Below, piece after piece: positions 6,040 through 7,253 of a stretch of DNA of 7,253 nucleotides. The translations under genes were made by a program, and so were the position numbers. The notes below the pieces were generated by a model, which did not search any database, was not told the DNA's origin, and saw nothing but the letters and a program-made list of their open reading frames with translations. Source of the DNA: Myxococcales bacterium (lineage in GTDB: Bacteria > Myxococcota > Polyangia > Polyangiales > Polyangiaceae); the NCBI GenBank assembly GCA_020430865.1, contig JAGQIY010001082.1, positions 1 through 7,253 of the forward strand, read 5' to 3'. Numbering within the stretch: position 1 is the first letter of the stretch; every line of letters begins with the position of its first letter.

Positions 6040-6600
6040 GTGCCGGGAGATAAGACCTACCAGGACCTCGCGCTGCTCAGGGAAGACGTGCGCGCTGAGA
6101 TCCTGGATGGTGAATTGTACGTCAGCCCGTCCTCGCTTCCCCGACACTCCAAGGTTCAGCGTGGCTTGGCGCGCTTCCTAGGCGGGCCATTCGACGACGA
6201 CGATGGGCGCGGCGGACCCGGTGGCTGGTGGATCCTACTCGAGGTGGACATTCAGCTCGGGGAGCACGACATCGTGCGGCCCGATGTCTTGGGCTATCGT
6301 CGCGAACGCCTGCCGGACCCCTGGGACACGCGGCCCCTCAGCGTCGTGCCCGATTGGGTTTGCGAAGTCACGTCGCCGAGCAACGCCCGGGTCGATCGCG
6401 TGTTGAAGCGGAGCCTGTACGCGAAAGCAGGCGTGGGCCACTACTGGATCATCGATCCTCACGAGCGCGTGTTGGAGGTGCTACGCCTCGAGGGCGCCTC
6501 ATGGCTCGAGGTGGGAGCCTACGATCACACGAGCATTGCGAGGATCGAGCCGTTTCGAGCCATTGAGCTGGAGTTGAGCCGGCTGTTCCCACCGGAGTAG
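6040..6600 (+). CDS. Uma2-family (DUF820) putative PD-(D/E)XK endonuclease
   Basis: A 186-aa protein from GTG 6040, matching the usual length of Uma2-family proteins. Family landmarks: YQDLALLRE then RAEILDGELYVSP (Glu20, Glu25), GGWWILLEVDIQLG, RPDVLGYRRERLP (Asp82), DWVCEVTSPSNARVDR (Glu109), Lys123 in VLKRSLYAKAGV, HYWIIDP and VLEVLRLEG. Asp82, Glu109 and Lys123 are the likely PD-(D/E)XK-type active-site residues, so the nuclease fold appears intact. Actual cellular function of this family is poorly known. Start choice: the long open frame upstream (from 5788) runs through the propeller remnant and is not protein-like for this family. GTG 6040 gives the typical short N-terminus; GTG 6004 or 6007 are alternatives, the latter adding 11 residues. 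No strong ribosome site is visible. Its stop is one base from that of the convergent Uma2 gene. Confidence 0.85.
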   Translation: MPGDKTYQDLALLREDVRAEILDGELYVSPSSLPRHSKVQRGLARFLGGPFDDDDGRGGPGGWWILLEVDIQLGEHDIVRPDVLGYRRERLPDPWDTRPLSVVPDWVCEVTSPSNARVDRVLKRSLYAKAGVGHYWIIDPHERVLEVLRLEGASWLEVGAYDHTSIARIEPFRAIELELSRLFPPE

Positions 6601-6601
6601 C

Positions 6602-7183
6602 TCACTCCGGGATCCACCAGCGTTCCGTGCGGATCAAAGACGTAAACGGCTCCAGGATGCGTGCGACATTGCCTTCGACAAGCGTGAAACTTGCGGGCGT
6701 GCCATCATCGTTGCGGAAAACCTCGAGCGTCCGCTTCTCCGGGTCTACTAGCCAAATCCACTCGACACCCGAGCTTGCGTAGAGCGGTAGCTTGCGTTCG
6801 CGGTCGACTACTTCCGTCGAAGGCGACAGGATCTCACAGCACCAGCGGGGACACTCCGCGATGGGATTGCCGAAGACGAACTTCGGTGGCAGCGCTTGCT
6901 CCGCGGAAACGCGCCACCCAGAGAGGTCAGGCACCAGGAGCCGCTCTCCGAATCGGATCTCAGCTTCCTGTTCAATCCACCAGCCTTGTCCACCGTCCCA
7001 AGCATCGTCTCCACCCAGGGAACCAGCGATCCCCCGAGCAGCGATGCGGTGACCCGCGCCGGGGCGGCCCATCGTGCGAATGGTGCCTGGTTCGATGATC
7101 TCACCGGTCAGGCCAGGAGGCAGCGCTACGATCGCCTGATACAGCTCCTCGAAGCTCGGCACGCGTTCCGCTGGCGATCCCAC
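6602..7183 (-). CDS. Uma2-family (DUF820) putative PD-(D/E)XK endonuclease, second copy
   Basis: A 193-aa minus-strand protein of the same family as its convergent neighbour but clearly diverged. Landmarks: SFEELYQAIVALPPGLTGEIIEPG (residues 10-33, with Glu28), GQGWWIEQEAEIRFG, LLVPDLSGWR (Asp86), RWCCEILSPSTEVVDRERK (Glu117, Lys131), LPLYASSGVEWIWLVDPEKRTLEVFR. Asp86, Glu117 and Lys131 fit the expected catalytic set. The start is GTG 7183; an in-frame TAG at 7187-7189 rules out anything longer, and a GAGGTGG sequence lies 12 bases ahead. The N-terminus matches the family style. The protein is likely cytoplasmic; role unknown. The remaining 70 bases to the right edge hold nothing I can identify. 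Confidence 0.88.
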   Translation of the reverse strand: MGSPAERVPSFEELYQAIVALPPGLTGEIIEPGTIRTMGRPGAGHRIAARGIAGSLGGDDAWDGGQGWWIEQEAEIRFGERLLVPDLSGWRVSAEQALPPKFVFGNPIAECPRWCCEILSPSTEVVDRERKLPLYASSGVEWIWLVDPEKRTLEVFRNDDGTPASFTLVEGNVARILEPFTSLIRTERWWIPE

Positions 7184-7195
7184 GGGCTAAAGGTA

Positions 7196-7202
7196 CCACC
7201 TC
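7196..7202 (-). promoter_or_regulatory. Possible Shine-Dalgarno site for the minus-strand Uma2 gene
   Basis: On the minus strand this reads GAGGTGG, 12 bases before GTG 7183. The spacing is a little long, but it is the only purine-rich candidate ahead of the start. Confidence 0.35.
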
Positions 7203-7253
7203 GAGTCGACCGCGCCCGTTGGGAATTCGTTGCCTGAAATGGCGAAACCCGCC

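Overview
The base composition (GC-rich throughout), the run of lipoprotein genes with long Gly/Thr/Ser-rich linkers, the Cys-rich 'GEVLP-x-x-EDC ... ENCDG' lipoprotein type, and the Uma2-family genes together suggest a myxobacterium (Myxococcota, Polyangia-like). This is an inference from protein style. There is no rRNA or marker gene in the window to confirm it.

Layout. (i) 1-2034: two consecutive plus-strand genes for surface lipoproteins of one architecture: a low-complexity Gly/Thr/Ser linker followed by a lamin-tail-like (LTD) beta-sandwich domain. The first is cut by the left window edge. The second is complete, with a lipobox, nested tandem repeats and a G8 tract at the linker/domain junction. 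A good hairpin terminator follows it. (ii) 2308-3056: a gene graveyard. A lipoprotein of the Cys-rich/beta-propeller family is broken by a frameshift, stops and deletions (2308-2935). It is followed by the N-terminal stub of what looks like a HEAT-repeat-type protein. (iii) 3238-4863: an intact 541-aa lipoprotein of the same Cys-rich/propeller family. (iv) 4995-5687: an alpha/beta hydrolase with a recognisable Ser-Asp-His triad. (v) 5700-5977: a C-terminal remnant of a third propeller-family paralogue, directly behind the hydrolase. (vi) 6040-7183: two Uma2-family (DUF820, PD-(D/E)XK-like) genes in convergent orientation, with stop codons one base apart.

How the parts relate. The window reads as accessory DNA shaped by duplication and decay. 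There are two LTD lipoproteins in tandem and three relatives of one propeller lipoprotein (one decayed, one intact, one tail fragment), all ending in K-L-G-K. There are also two Uma2 paralogues. The LTD and propeller proteins should be exported and lipid-anchored, so a cell-surface role is likely, but no substrate or partner can be read from the sequence. I see no phage, IS, CRISPR, tRNA or rRNA feature, and no evidence for a coherent new multi-gene system. The most notable observations are the paralogue array with its hydrolase interruption, the six-cysteine LTD pair, and the repeat/G8 architecture of the second LTD gene.
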